From Olsenella sp. oral taxon 807 (GTDB lineage Bacteria > Actinomycetota > Coriobacteriia > Coriobacteriales > Atopobiaceae), in NCBI RefSeq assembly GCF_001189515.2, contig NZ_CP012069.2, positions 2,108,001 through 2,172,000 on the forward strand: a stretch of 64,000 nt of DNA, given 5' to 3'. Each line of letters opens with the position of its first letter. Position 1 is the stretch's first letter. The notes beneath the pieces were generated by a model that saw nothing but the letters and a program-made list of their open reading frames with translations, was not told where the DNA came from and ran no database searches. Of this stretch, positions 1-8,767 are shown piece after piece. A program made the translations under genes and the position numbers.

Positions 1-11
1 TAGATGAGCAT
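1..11 (-). CDS. First codons of a gene leaving the left edge
   Basis: An ATG reads leftwards from base 11 and is preceded on the minus strand by a strong ribosome binding site (AAAGGAGGCAGC). Only three codons (Met-Leu-Ile) are inside the window, so the product cannot be identified. It lies about 130 bases downstream of ispF on the same strand. In many Gram-positive bacteria cysS follows ispF, but nothing here confirms that. Confidence 0.4.
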
Positions 12-143
12 GCTGCCTCCTTTGGCGGCGTCATCTTGGCGTGGTCATGCCCTGGCGACGTTTTCCTACAGGACGTTCAATACGTCCTTCTCGGTGCGTC
101 CTTCGGCTCGGGCAGCGTAAGAGGGCAAAGAGAAGCCCACTTG

Positions 144-623
144 TCACCCCGCCCCCTCGAGCAGGCAGACAGCCCAGGCGGCAATTCCCTCCTCGCGTCC
201 CACAAAGCCCAGATGCTCCGTGGTGGTCGCCGAGACACCAACGCTTGTCATTGGAACGCCCATGGCATGGGCAAGGTTCTTGCGCATGGCCTCGCAGTGC
301 GGCGCCAGCCGAGGCGCCTGCGCCGCGATCGTGCAGTCACAGTCCAAGATCAGGTAACCCCGATCGCGGGCAAGCCCCGCGACGCGGGCGAGCAACTCGC
401 AGGAGTCGGCACCCGCATAGGCGGGGTCAGTGTCTGGGAAGAGCTGACCGATGTCTTTGGCTCGCATCGCCCCGAGCAGAGCGTCCATGAGGGCGTGGGT
501 GACGACGTCCGCGTCCGAGTGACCCAGAAGCCCCCTAGGGGCGTCAATGCGCACGCCACCAAGGATGAGTGCGCGACCCTCAGCGAAGGCGTGCACGTCA
601 AATCCGTGTCCTATGCGCAGCAT
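144..623 (-). CDS. ispF: 2-C-methyl-D-erythritol 2,4-cyclodiphosphate synthase
   Basis: IspF cyclises CDP-ME 2-phosphate to MEcPP in the cytoplasmic MEP isoprenoid pathway. The 159-residue length is normal for the family. Visible signatures are the metal-binding DVH at residues 9-11, GHSDAD at 34-39, DIGQLFPDTDP, and the C-terminal SATTTEHLGFVGREEG block. The ATG is preceded by GGAGGGAGCA. It starts 25 bases after the ispD stop, so ispD and ispF are very probably cotranscribed and catalyse nearby steps of the pathway. The third enzyme of this set, ispE, is 39 kb away in this window. Confidence 0.97.
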   Translation of the reverse strand: MLRIGHGFDVHAFAEGRALILGGVRIDAPRGLLGHSDADVVTHALMDALLGAMRAKDIGQLFPDTDPAYAGADSCELLARVAGLARDRGYLILDCDCTIAAQAPRLAPHCEAMRKNLAHAMGVPMTSVGVSATTTEHLGFVGREEGIAAWAVCLLEGAG

Positions 624-648
624 TGCTCCCTCCCTCCGTCAGTGATCC

Positions 649-1467
649 TTAGTCCTCGGCCGTGGTCGTACCCGTCGCATCATCAAGCAAATCGATGCCA
701 CAGCCCTCCCGCATGAGGCGCGTCTCCAAGAGGGCACGGACGACGAGGAGGTCCTCGGGCACCGTGACCTTGATGTTGGCGCGAGGCGAGGGCACGCAGG
801 CGACCCTGCCATTACAGCGCTCCACGAGCGAGGCGTCATCGGTACCCCCAAAGGCATCAAGCTGTGCCGCGCGATGCGCCGCCACAAGCTGCCTCATCCT
901 GAACACCTGTGGTGTCTGTGCGCACCAATAGGAGCGGCGATCAGGCGTAGCGCGTATCACCCCATCCTCGACTATCTTGAGCGTGTCGATCGAGGGCAGC
1001 GCACAGATGGCGCCAGCGAGGCTCGCATCATCACGCACGCAGGAGATGCAGCCCTCGATGGTCTGGGCGTCGATCAGAGGACGGGCCCCATCGTGAACAG
1101 CCACAAGAGCGAGTCTCTCGTCCATGGCGCGAAGGCCTGAGAAGACTGACTCCTGCCTCGTTTCGCCCGCCTTGGCGAGCACCACCGGCGTGGCGAGCGA
1201 GACACGCGAGAGCACGCGCTCACGCACCTCCTCCTCACGTCCGTCCTCGATCACTAAGACTAGCTGCGCCACTGAGGGCGCCCTATCAAACGCGATCAGG
1301 GACCACGCGACGAGCGGCAGGCCACAGAGGCCTACGAACTGCTTGCCGAGCGGATTGCCGAAGCGCGTGCCAGAGCCACCCGCAACGATGATCGCGCAGC
1401 TGTCTGCCACCCCCGCCTGCTGAGCGAGGCGCTTTGGTGCCGCGCAGACACAGGCCTGGACGCTCAT
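649..1467 (-). CDS. ispD: 2-C-methyl-D-erythritol 4-phosphate cytidylyltransferase
   Basis: IspD joins CTP to MEP to give CDP-ME. The nucleotide-binding loop AIIVAGGSGTRFG lies near residue 30, followed by LPLVAWS and a VHDGARPLI block, all typical of the family. I take the ATG at 1467 because it overlaps the disA stop as ATGA, which suggests translational coupling; a GTG five codons upstream is also open. The first ~23 residues before the conserved strand are longer than usual and a later start cannot be excluded. The 272-residue length is slightly above the usual ~230. Confidence 0.95.
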   Translation of the reverse strand: MSVQACVCAAPKRLAQQAGVADSCAIIVAGGSGTRFGNPLGKQFVGLCGLPLVAWSLIAFDRAPSVAQLVLVIEDGREEEVRERVLSRVSLATPVVLAKAGETRQESVFSGLRAMDERLALVAVHDGARPLIDAQTIEGCISCVRDDASLAGAICALPSIDTLKIVEDGVIRATPDRRSYWCAQTPQVFRMRQLVAAHRAAQLDAFGGTDDASLVERCNGRVACVPSPRANIKVTVPEDLLVVRALLETRLMREGCGIDLLDDATGTTTAED

Positions 1468-2540
1468 GCCCGCTTGCCCCACATCCTATAGAGGCTGTCT
1501 GCAAGGATATTTGGGTTCTTGACGCCGACGTCATCGAGGCGCTCGGGGTTACTCTCGATATTGTCAAGCACCTGCTGGAGCGACCCAAACTTATCGACGA
1601 TCTTGTCAGCCATACCCTCGCGCACGACCGACACGTTTGAGAGCGTGCGCAGCCCGAGCGGCTTCATGATGGAGTCCTCCGCCATGTCCTCGTAGCCAAG
1701 CAGCTCGGCCACGCTCTTGGGTGAGCGCAGCTTGGCGTTATCGGTCGCATGCAGCGTCTTGCGTAGGGCGGCGGCATTTGCCTCGGAGTGATCGCAGGCA
1801 TAGTCGCGCAGCAGTAGCGTGTAATCCTCCGAGGTGTCTCCCATGAGCTCCTCACGCTGCATCTCGATGGACTTTCCCTGACTTCCCAGCTGCAGCACAA
1901 GATCATTGAGCTCGGCCGAGACGGTTATGAGCATCTCAAAGAGGTAGATCGTCTCGGCGATGTCTGCGAGCGTAACGTAGTCGTCGAGCTCGAGCGTGGT
2001 CAGGCGCAGCAAGCCGCGGTCAAGGCGAGTCCGCGTGCTTTCCATAGAGACAAGCAGCTGGTTGATAGTGCTCATGAGCTCGGAGGCACTCTTGAGCTGG
2101 TGTCCGCGGCCGCTCACATAGACGGTGACGACCTGCCTGCGCTCCGAGACCGAGATGACCATCGCCGTGGTGAGCAGGCTCATGCGCGCGGCGGTACGAT
2201 GCCGCATGCCCGTCTCTGACGTAGGCAGCGATGGATCGGGGTTGAGGTGGTAGTTGGCGCGCAGTATCTGTGTCATGTCCCTGTCGATAACAATGGCGCC
2301 ATCCATCTTCGAGAGCTCGAAGAGGCGGTTGGCCGTAAACGAGATGTCGAGCTTGAAGCCATCGTCACCGGCCCGGATGACGTTATCCGTATCACCGATA
2401 CAGATAAGGGCACCAAGGTGGCCAGCGATGATCATGTCGAGCGCATGGCGTAGTGCCGTGCCGTGCGCCGTCTTCTTGATTGCGTCACGCATGCGACCCC
2501 GCGCGTCGTCTGGACTCTGGGTCGAGTGAGCATCTTCCAT
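1464..2540 (-). CDS. disA: Diadenylate cyclase / DNA-integrity scanning protein
   Basis: DisA makes the second messenger c-di-AMP from two ATP and scans DNA for branched structures. The DAC domain shows DGAIVID (residues 80-86) and the RHRTA nucleotide-binding motif (113-117). A helical linker and a C-terminal helix-hairpin-helix part follow (VGVKNPNILADSLYRMW region). The length of 358 matches the family. The ATG at 2540 has the ribosome binding site AAGGGGGGTAT. It sits downstream of clpC and overlaps ispD by ATGA. radA, a common neighbour of disA, is not present here. Confidence 0.97.
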   Translation of the reverse strand: MEDAHSTQSPDDARGRMRDAIKKTAHGTALRHALDMIIAGHLGALICIGDTDNVIRAGDDGFKLDISFTANRLFELSKMDGAIVIDRDMTQILRANYHLNPDPSLPTSETGMRHRTAARMSLLTTAMVISVSERRQVVTVYVSGRGHQLKSASELMSTINQLLVSMESTRTRLDRGLLRLTTLELDDYVTLADIAETIYLFEMLITVSAELNDLVLQLGSQGKSIEMQREELMGDTSEDYTLLLRDYACDHSEANAAALRKTLHATDNAKLRSPKSVAELLGYEDMAEDSIMKPLGLRTLSNVSVVREGMADKIVDKFGSLQQVLDNIESNPERLDDVGVKNPNILADSLYRMWGKRA

Positions 2541-2599
2541 ATACCCCCCCTTATGGGCAGGTCTGCCCGCAGTCGCAGGCAGACCGAACTGTCACACAT

Positions 2600-2605
2600 A
2601 GTATA
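2600..2605 (-). promoter_or_regulatory. Possible -10 box for disA-ispD-ispF
   Basis: On the minus strand TATACT lies about 60 bases upstream of the disA start, in the 139-base gap after clpC. No convincing -35 box is seen at the usual distance, so this is only a candidate. Confidence 0.35.
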
Positions 2606-2679
2606 ACGTTACTGATACGCGCGCTCCTTGATGCCCGCTCATTGTGCGGCAGCTCTCGCCCAGACAGAAGAGCCAAGAG

Positions 2680-5301
2680 CTACTCGGCGGCAGACGTGGC
2701 GCGTCCATCGGAACTCGCGGCGGGCGTGGGCCGTGCGGTGTTCCACCGCTCGCGGGCCTTCGGCAGCTCCATGTGAACACGCTCCGTAGGCGCGGGTATC
2801 TCGCCCGTACCCTTGGTGAAGACAAGCTTTCGATCATCCCCCTCGCCGTCTGCGTCCACGAGGATGATGTCCCCCTCGTGCCACCTGCCACGCAGCAGCT
2901 CCTCGGAGAGCGGATCCTCGATGAGCGTCTGGATTGCGCGACGCAAAGGACGAGCCCCATAGATGGGGTCAGTGCCCTCCTTGACGATGTGATCGCGGGC
3001 GGCATCGGTCAACTCGATGGACATGCCCTGGGCGATCATACGGTTGCGCAGATCCGTGACCATGAGGTCCACGATGCCGCGTAGCTGCTCGTGGGTAAGC
3101 GACCCAAAGACCACAATCTCGTCCACGCGGTTCAGGAACTCGGGGCGGAACAGACGCTTGAGCTCACTCATCACGCGGGAGTTTATCTCCTTATCAGAGA
3201 GCCCGCCTGCGCCCTGCGCCGAAAAGCCCATGGTGTTGGTCTGGGCGATGTCGCGCGCGCCGACGTTGGAGGTCATGATGATGACCGTGTTGGAGAAGTC
3301 GACCGTGCGTCCCTGCCCATCGGTGAGCCTGCCCTCGTCCAGTATCTGGAGGAGGACGTTGAAGACGTCGGGATGGGCCTTCTCGATCTCGTCGAAGAGT
3401 ACGACGGAGTAGGGCCTGCGACGCACCGCCTTGGTCAGCTCACCGCCCTCATCGTAACCCACGTATCCGGGAGGGGCACCAACGAGCTTGGAGACCTCGT
3501 GGCGCTCTATGAACTCCGACATGTCGAAGGAGATGAGCGCATCCTCGCTACCAAAGAGGAACTCGGCGAGCGACTTGGCGAGCTCGGTCTTGCCGACACC
3601 GGAGGGTCCGAGGAAGATGAACGAGCCTCCGGGACGACGGGGGTCCTTGAGGGGCGAGCGGCTGCGCCTGATGGCCTTGGCCACCTTGGTCACGGCCTCC
3701 TGTTGGCCCACGATGCGTTGGTGCAGAGCGTCCTCGCAGCGCAGGAGCTTGGAGGCCTCGGCCTCCGTGATGTTGGAGACGGGGATGCCCGTGATATCGG
3801 ACACGACGTCGGCGACGTCTTTGTCGGTGACGACCGTCACGGCCTTGTCGGTGCTCTCGCGCCATGACGCCTCAAGCTCGTCGCGCTTGGAGGCAAGCTC
3901 CTTCTCGCGGTCGCGCAGACGAGCAGCCTCCTCGAACTCCTGGGCACTCGCCGCCTTGGACTTCTCGTCCTTGATGCGGGCAAGCTCCTCGTCCACCTGG
4001 GCGAGCTCAGGAGGCAGGCTCATCTTGTGGACGCGGGTGCGCGCGCCCGTCTCGTCGATGATGTCGATGGCCTTGTCGGGGAGGAAGCGGTCCTGGACGT
4101 AGCGGTTGGAGAGCGTCACAGCCGAAGCCAGCGCGTCTTCGGTGTACTTGACGTGGTGGTGCCTCTCGTAGGCCTCCTGCAGGCCATGCAGGATCTCGAG
4201 GGTATCCTCGGGCGTGGGCTCTCCGATGTTGACAGGCTGGAAGCGACGTTCGAGGGCGGAGTCCTTCTCGATACGCTTGCGGTACTCCTCGGCGGTCGTG
4301 GCACCGATGACCTGAATCTCGCCGCGCGAGAGGGGCGGCTTCAGGATAGAGGCCGCATCGATGGAGCCCTCGGCCGAGCCCGCGCCGATAATGGTGTGGA
4401 TCTCGTCGATGAAGAGGATGTCGTCCTTGTTCTCCATGACCTCGGAGATGACCTTCTTGAGGCGCTCCTCGAACTCGCCGCGATACTTTGATCCGGCAAC
4501 GAGGCTCGCGACGTCGAGCGTCCAGATCTGCCTGCCGCGCAAGATGTCGGGAACATTGCCCGTGGCAACGAGCTGGGCGAGCCCCTCGACGATGGCCGTC
4601 TTGCCAACACCGGGGTCACCCAAGATGAGGGGGTTGTTCTTCTGCCTGCGTGCAAGGACCTGCATCACACGCTCCACCTCACGGTCGCGCCCTATCACGG
4701 GGTCGAGCTTGCCGTCTGCGGCGAGCTGGGTGAGGTTTCTACCAAACTGCTCGAGCATGGAGCCGTCCTCCGATTGTTGCGGACCCTGTCCCATGCCGCT
4801 GAAGAACTGCTGACCAAAGCCGACGCCCGTTGGCTGCGGGCGACCCTCCCTACCCTTGCTGTCGCTCTTCTCGACCAACTCGTTGACGGCGTTGCGAACC
4901 GCGTCCGCCGAGACGCCCATGCAGGAAAGTGCCGTCATCGCACGGTCGTCGCTCTGGGATACGATGCCCAAAAGTAGGTGCTCCGTGGCGATGTAGGTTT
5001 GGTTGCGTGCCATGGTCTCACGGTAGGCGTCCTCGAGCACGCGCTTTGCGAGCGGCGTGAAGGGAATGTGGCCTCCGGGAATGGGCTCGTTGTCTTCGGA
5101 GGAGATCTCCTTGACCGTGGCGAGGGCCTCCGTATAGGTGACGTCGAGCTTGGCAAGGGCTTGGGCGGCGATGCCCTCCCCCTCCTTTATCAGAGCCAGG
5201 AGCAGGTGCTCCGTCCCTACATACATCTTGCCGAGGCTACGCGCCTCGTCCTGCGCAAGGCTCATGACCTTGCGCGCCTTGTCGGTGAACTTCTCGAACA
5301 T
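2680..5301 (-). CDS. clpC: ATP-dependent Clp protease ATP-binding subunit ClpC
   Basis: ClpC is the AAA+ unfoldase that feeds substrates to ClpP. The 873 residues contain two Clp N repeats (about 1-145), a first ATPase module with Walker A GDPGVGKT (228-235) and Walker B LFIDEIH near 297, a UVR/coiled-coil middle segment (about 440-470), and a second ATPase module with GPSGVGKTE (565-573). The C-terminal ~35 residues are basic and low-complexity. The region between clpC and lysS, genes that lie close together in many actinobacteria, is here expanded by 7.6 kb of accessory DNA. No CtsR or HspR operator could be recognised upstream. Confidence 0.98.
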   Translation of the reverse strand: MFEKFTDKARKVMSLAQDEARSLGKMYVGTEHLLLALIKEGEGIAAQALAKLDVTYTEALATVKEISSEDNEPIPGGHIPFTPLAKRVLEDAYRETMARNQTYIATEHLLLGIVSQSDDRAMTALSCMGVSADAVRNAVNELVEKSDSKGREGRPQPTGVGFGQQFFSGMGQGPQQSEDGSMLEQFGRNLTQLAADGKLDPVIGRDREVERVMQVLARRQKNNPLILGDPGVGKTAIVEGLAQLVATGNVPDILRGRQIWTLDVASLVAGSKYRGEFEERLKKVISEVMENKDDILFIDEIHTIIGAGSAEGSIDAASILKPPLSRGEIQVIGATTAEEYRKRIEKDSALERRFQPVNIGEPTPEDTLEILHGLQEAYERHHHVKYTEDALASAVTLSNRYVQDRFLPDKAIDIIDETGARTRVHKMSLPPELAQVDEELARIKDEKSKAASAQEFEEAARLRDREKELASKRDELEASWRESTDKAVTVVTDKDVADVVSDITGIPVSNITEAEASKLLRCEDALHQRIVGQQEAVTKVAKAIRRSRSPLKDPRRPGGSFIFLGPSGVGKTELAKSLAEFLFGSEDALISFDMSEFIERHEVSKLVGAPPGYVGYDEGGELTKAVRRRPYSVVLFDEIEKAHPDVFNVLLQILDEGRLTDGQGRTVDFSNTVIIMTSNVGARDIAQTNTMGFSAQGAGGLSDKEINSRVMSELKRLFRPEFLNRVDEIVVFGSLTHEQLRGIVDLMVTDLRNRMIAQGMSIELTDAARDHIVKEGTDPIYGARPLRRAIQTLIEDPLSEELLRGRWHEGDIILVDADGEGDDRKLVFTKGTGEIPAPTERVHMELPKARERWNTARPTPAASSDGRATSAAE

Positions 5302-5706
5302 ACGGTGCTTACGCCCCCTCCTGGGTCACGTGCCGGCCTGCGTGTTGGTGACCGGCAGCTGGGCCGGCCCTGTTTTGATGGTTGTGCTTGTACCCCGATG
5401 ATGTGCCTGCGAAACCTGCAGGCGATGGAGCGGGCGAAACTCCTCAGGAGGCAAGTGTAAAAAAATGGACATAGCCCGCGCGGAGATGATGCGCCTCCTG
5501 CCACGGGCGAGACATCGGAGCATGTGGGCATGAGAACGCCTGGGCCGTTGGCGAAAGGCTGGCGGTAAGGACGCAGGTAGAGTCGTAGACGAGCTGGTTT
5601 GGCCTCGCCACATCCTGTCTCGTACCAGGAACCTACGCCTTCGTTGGCAACTCCGACGCAGCGTCAAGCAGCTGGGCCAGGCAGGACGACGGCAGCTTCG
5701 TGCTAG

Positions 5707-7057
5707 GAAAGCGATGATAAAGTCGCCGATCCCGTCCCTTCGGGACCAGCATGGGTGATTTTTGACGTGAGGAGGGCTCCAACGCCCCCAAGCGGGCTAC
5801 GCCGGTCTCCGGGGGCCATGCCGCAGCCTCCCAGACCATGGCGGGACGGCCAGCGGTAGGCTATGCCGCGGCCGGCGCCCCACCCTCCGCCCTCCGTCGC
5901 CGCTCCTCGAGCCTCTCGCGTTGCAGGGCTATCCTCTCCGCCGACAGCGCGAGGGGCGGCCCGCAGAGCCGCCGTCCCCGCCTCGCGATCATGCAGCCGG
6001 CTGCGGCGACGGCGGCGAAGGCCTGGTTGGACACCTTGGCGAGCCCCTTATAGCGCGTCTTCCGCAGCCCGAATATGTCCTTGACCCAGTGGAAGACGTG
6101 CTCGACGACACTGCGGGCGGCCGACTTGGCGGCCTCTGCGACCAGGTCGTCCTCGCCGACCTGCGAGCGCCTCTTGGCGACGATCCACTCGACGCCGGAG
6201 AGGGAGGGGTCGCCGGCGACCTCCGGCCTCCTCCCGACGCCGACGTAGCCGGCGTCGGCCCAGACGCGCTCGTCACCCTCGCGCACGAGGTCGGGGACCT
6301 GGTCGAGGTCGTGGACGTTCGCGGCGTCCATGCGCACCGAGTGCGGCACGCCCGTCTCGGCGTCCACGCCCACCCCGAGCTTGTACCCGAAGTGCCAGTT
6401 CTGCCCCTTCTTGGCCTGGTGGGCGTCGGGATCCCGCGCGCCGTCGGCGTTCCTCGTCGACGACGGGCTCTCGATGAAGGTGGCGTCCACGATGGTGCCC
6501 CGGCTCACGGCGAGCCCTCCGTCCGCGGCGGACCCGAAGGCCGAGGAGACCATGGCCTCGCCGACCCCGCAGCGCTCGAGCAGGTGGCGAAACTTGCACA
6601 GGGTCGTGGCGTCGGGGACCTCGAAGGGCGCCACGCCGACGAAGGAGCGCATCGTCGCGGAGTCCCAGACCTGGTCCTCGCACTCGCGGTCGGAGAGGCC
6701 GAAGCAGACCTGCACCATGTACATGCGCAGCAGCACGAGGTCGTCGACCCTCGGCCTGCCCATCGCGGGGCCGGCCCCCCTCGCCCCGGCGTCGGCCCCG
6801 CGGGCCTCCCTCACGAGGGCGAGCCAGGCGTCCCAGGGGCAGGACTTGGAGAGGCGGTCGAGGAACCGGGAGCGCCTGGTCTCGCGCTTCCGTCCCATGC
6901 CCATCTCGACGTCAGAGAATGTGAGCTGTGCCATGCGGATACCCCCAACCTAGTCGCCAACGACCTCGAATTATATCATATCCGCAGGTAGGAGGTATGG
7001 ATGGACAGCGATCCGCCCCTGTCCCGGGCTTCTCGGCGGGACTTTATCATCGCTTTC
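5707..7057 (-). mobile_element. IS5-family insertion sequence, complete
   Basis: The element is 1351 bp, with near-perfect terminal inverted repeats GAAAGCGATGATAAAGTC and its complement at 5707 and 7057. It is bounded on both sides by CTAG (5703-5706, 7058-7061), which fits the YTAR target of the IS5 subgroup. CTAG is self-complementary, so it could be either the target duplication or the outermost repeat bases. One transposase gene fills most of it. Confidence 0.9.
5861..6934 (-). CDS. IS5-family DDE transposase
   Basis: This 357-residue protein has the IS5 layout: N-terminal QLTFSDVE and PWDAW, a DUF772-like helical region with LSDRECEDQ and VPDATTLCKFRHLLE, then the DDE catalytic core. 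The probable catalytic residues are the Asp of IVDATFIE, the Asp of WADAGYVG and the Glu of VVEHVFHWVK. The KKGQNWHFGYK segment between the first two is typical. The frame is intact and full length, so the element may still be active. The Ala-rich C-terminal tail is not informative. Confidence 0.93.
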   Translation of the reverse strand: MAQLTFSDVEMGMGRKRETRRSRFLDRLSKSCPWDAWLALVREARGADAGARGAGPAMGRPRVDDLVLLRMYMVQVCFGLSDRECEDQVWDSATMRSFVGVAPFEVPDATTLCKFRHLLERCGVGEAMVSSAFGSAADGGLAVSRGTIVDATFIESPSSTRNADGARDPDAHQAKKGQNWHFGYKLGVGVDAETGVPHSVRMDAANVHDLDQVPDLVREGDERVWADAGYVGVGRRPEVAGDPSLSGVEWIVAKRRSQVGEDDLVAEAAKSAARSVVEHVFHWVKDIFGLRKTRYKGLAKVSNQAFAAVAAAGCMIARRGRRLCGPPLALSAERIALQRERLEERRRRAEGGAPAAA

Positions 7058-7127
7058 CTAGGCTTCCCTGACAGCGACGGTGCCCTCACGTTCCAGTACC
7101 GCAGGTGAGCGAACCCCACGACCATGC

Positions 7128-7278
7128 CACTCGATGGCATCGAGTGTACGGCTGTCGTGCCACTCGGTAGCGCCGAATGGCACAAGATAATGCCGTACCT
7201 GCGCGTTTATGGCTTGCCGTGCCACTCGGTAGTGCCGAGTGCGCAATTGTTGTACCACTCGGTGACGTCGCGTGGCAC
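7128..7278. repeat. Array of four hairpin palindromes, copy A
   Basis: Four short palindromes stand in a row at 7128-7146, 7157-7183, 7219-7244 and 7252-7278. Each is built on the core CCACTCGGTnnnnCCGAGTGG or a variant. The second and third are separated by a 35-base spacer that is conserved in the other copy at 12682-12835. The array begins about 20 bases after the stop of a zinc-ribbon gene remnant. Confidence 0.8.
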
Positions 7279-7284
7279 CACCGC

Positions 7285-7390
7285 AGGCTGACGTCCCATC
7301 GACCGCGAAGAGCACCCGCCCATCCGTCTCTTGGGCCCAGGGGAGGCCTGGGTTCCCATCGAAGGCATGGGTCTAGCCCTTCGGGCGCAC
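7285..7390 (-). pseudogene. Fragment of the lysS HD-domain region
   Basis: Read on the minus strand this gives THAFDGNPGLP, then GRVLFAVDG, which aligns without gaps to THTSDRNPDLP and ERVLFAADE in the HD part of LysS (coding 13.18-13.26 kb). The codon before THAF is a stop where LysS has Gln. It is joined on one side to hairpin array A and on the other to the DUF6020 fragment, so it looks like debris of a duplication of the lysS 3' end. Confidence 0.7.
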
Positions 7391-8340
7391 CCCCGTGTCC
7401 CCCATGGTTGGAGGGCGGTCCCTAGGAATATCGGATAGCAACACACAAGGGGAAGCAGGTAGCGCATGAGGCTCGCCGGCCCCACCGTGAAAGTCAACCA
7501 GACGGCAAGTGCTGGCACAAAGGGAAGCGCAGCTCTGCGCTTAGCGGCGGCAACGCTCGCACCCAAGCACCCAAGCATGAACCAGAACGGAAAGGCCAGA
7601 CCAAACATAACAGAAAGCAGGGGGTTGCCCCTAAACGCATCGAAGATGGCCACATCGACATAGCGGGCAAGCAGCCAGGGAATACGACTCTGCCGCACAA
7701 AGCCATACTGGTCGTTTCCCAACGACGCGCCATCAGCCATGTCCTGACCTATCACGACTACGCCAACATAAACTCGCTCGGATGCCTTGTTATCAGAGGA
7801 GAGTGGATACCAGTACGGCACATTGAGCGAGAGGAAGGCGTCCAGATAGGTCACGGGATGACTCGCCCCTAGGCTCACCCACACGCCAAGCAGCTCTGCG
7901 AGCTGTCCACCTTGTGCAGAGAAGCTGCCCTTGACCGGGTCTGCCAGCCGAGGGGTGTAGAGATCGCCGATCTGGTCAACGGGCAGGAAGGCGGAGAGGA
8001 CCTTCCTCTGCTCCGCAGTGAGTGAGTCCGGATCATCCCGCACAACACGGGCAAGCTGCTGCAAGGGGACGCTCAGCGCCTCCCCCACACTACCGGGGAC
8101 AACATCGAGCACCCCATACAGCACCCCCGAGGCGACAAAACCCAGCGCCACAGACAGGAGCGACAAGATGAGCATGCGGCGCCAGCCCGTGCGGCCAGCC
8201 ATACACGCGCTCACCGGTACTGCCAAGGCCAGCGCATAGATCGCGTTATTGCGCAAAAGGCAGCAGGCCAGGGCGACGGAATGGTCCCATAAGCATGTAT
8301 TGTACCTATATGCGAGGGTCCATGAGTGCGGTGAGGATCC
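7391..8340 (-). pseudogene. DUF6020-type membrane protein, truncated at both ends
   Basis: The open frame runs from just after a TGA at 8341-8343. It encodes several hydrophobic segments and conserved-looking blocks (LRNNAIYA, SVPLQQLARV, LADPVKG, PYWYPL) that I recognise as the C-terminal half of DUF6020 integral membrane proteins, usually much longer. No start with a ribosome binding site is evident and the N-terminal half is missing. The frame runs on to 7207, but past VCCYPIFLG it reads through the lysS fragment and the hairpin array and is no longer family-like. I treat it as a remnant; a TTG or ATG start inside could still give a short product. Confidence 0.6.
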
Positions 8341-8658
8341 TCACCATCTGCGCAGGTAGCGTCCATTCGACAAGGTCAGGTGGCGAGCCACACCCTTCTC
8401 GACAGGTCGCTTCTGCTCGTCTCAGCAAACGCGGCGCGTACCATGCGAAACGGCTCAAGTACGCTTGGAGGTGCTCCACATGACGCCTGGCCCACGGGCG
8501 GGGTGGTCTGCGGGCACCCCGCTGATCCTTTGTGGCGGACGGATTGCCCTTCTCGCCAGTGACGAACATTGCCAGCCCGTGCGGGCCGGTCGCAACCGGG
8601 GATGATAACCGTCCGTACGCCTCTCGCAACCCCAAACATCTCTTTTATGATCCGCGCA
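8341..8658. other. No gene recognised
   Basis: About 320 bases between the truncated DUF6020 gene and the leader of the first zinc-ribbon gene. Short frames exist on both strands, but none resembles a known family or has a ribosome binding site. Confidence 0.5.
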
Positions 8659-8767
8659 AGCCGGATGGGACCCGCCCGTCACGGGTAGCCAAGGTGTAAA
8701 ATCGCGAAGAGGAACCACACGGCAGGCGCGGGCGGTCTCACTTGCGCCACGATGACGGGAGGCACCC
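8659..8767 (+). promoter_or_regulatory. Leader of zinc-ribbon gene 1 (diverged copy)
   Basis: This leader has the same layout as those at 9608 and 10622: a GTGTAAAAT block that can serve as a -10 box, then about 60 bases ending in GGGAGGCACCC directly before the ATG. It matches the other leaders only partly. Confidence 0.5.

Larger units (their letters stand above)
5542..7108 (+). pseudogene. Zinc-ribbon-family remnant split by an IS5 element
   Basis: Two pieces of the zinc-ribbon family described at 8768-12665 flank the IS5 element. The left piece (to 5706) reads a QV-ES-stop-TSWFGLA segment, LVPGTY, then jumps to SWARQDDGSFVL. The right piece (from 7058) reads GFPDSDGALTFQYRR and a TGA at 7106-7108. 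Removing the IS and one CTAG copy joins both in frame. The zinc-ribbon start is missing, there is an in-frame TAG before TSWFGLA, and most of the central domain is deleted, so the gene was already dead or dying before the insertion. Confidence 0.75.

Noticed and set aside
5921-6991. 356-codon plus-strand frame opposite the IS5 transposase
   Set aside because: It is the antisense of the transposase and arises from high GC with few stops.
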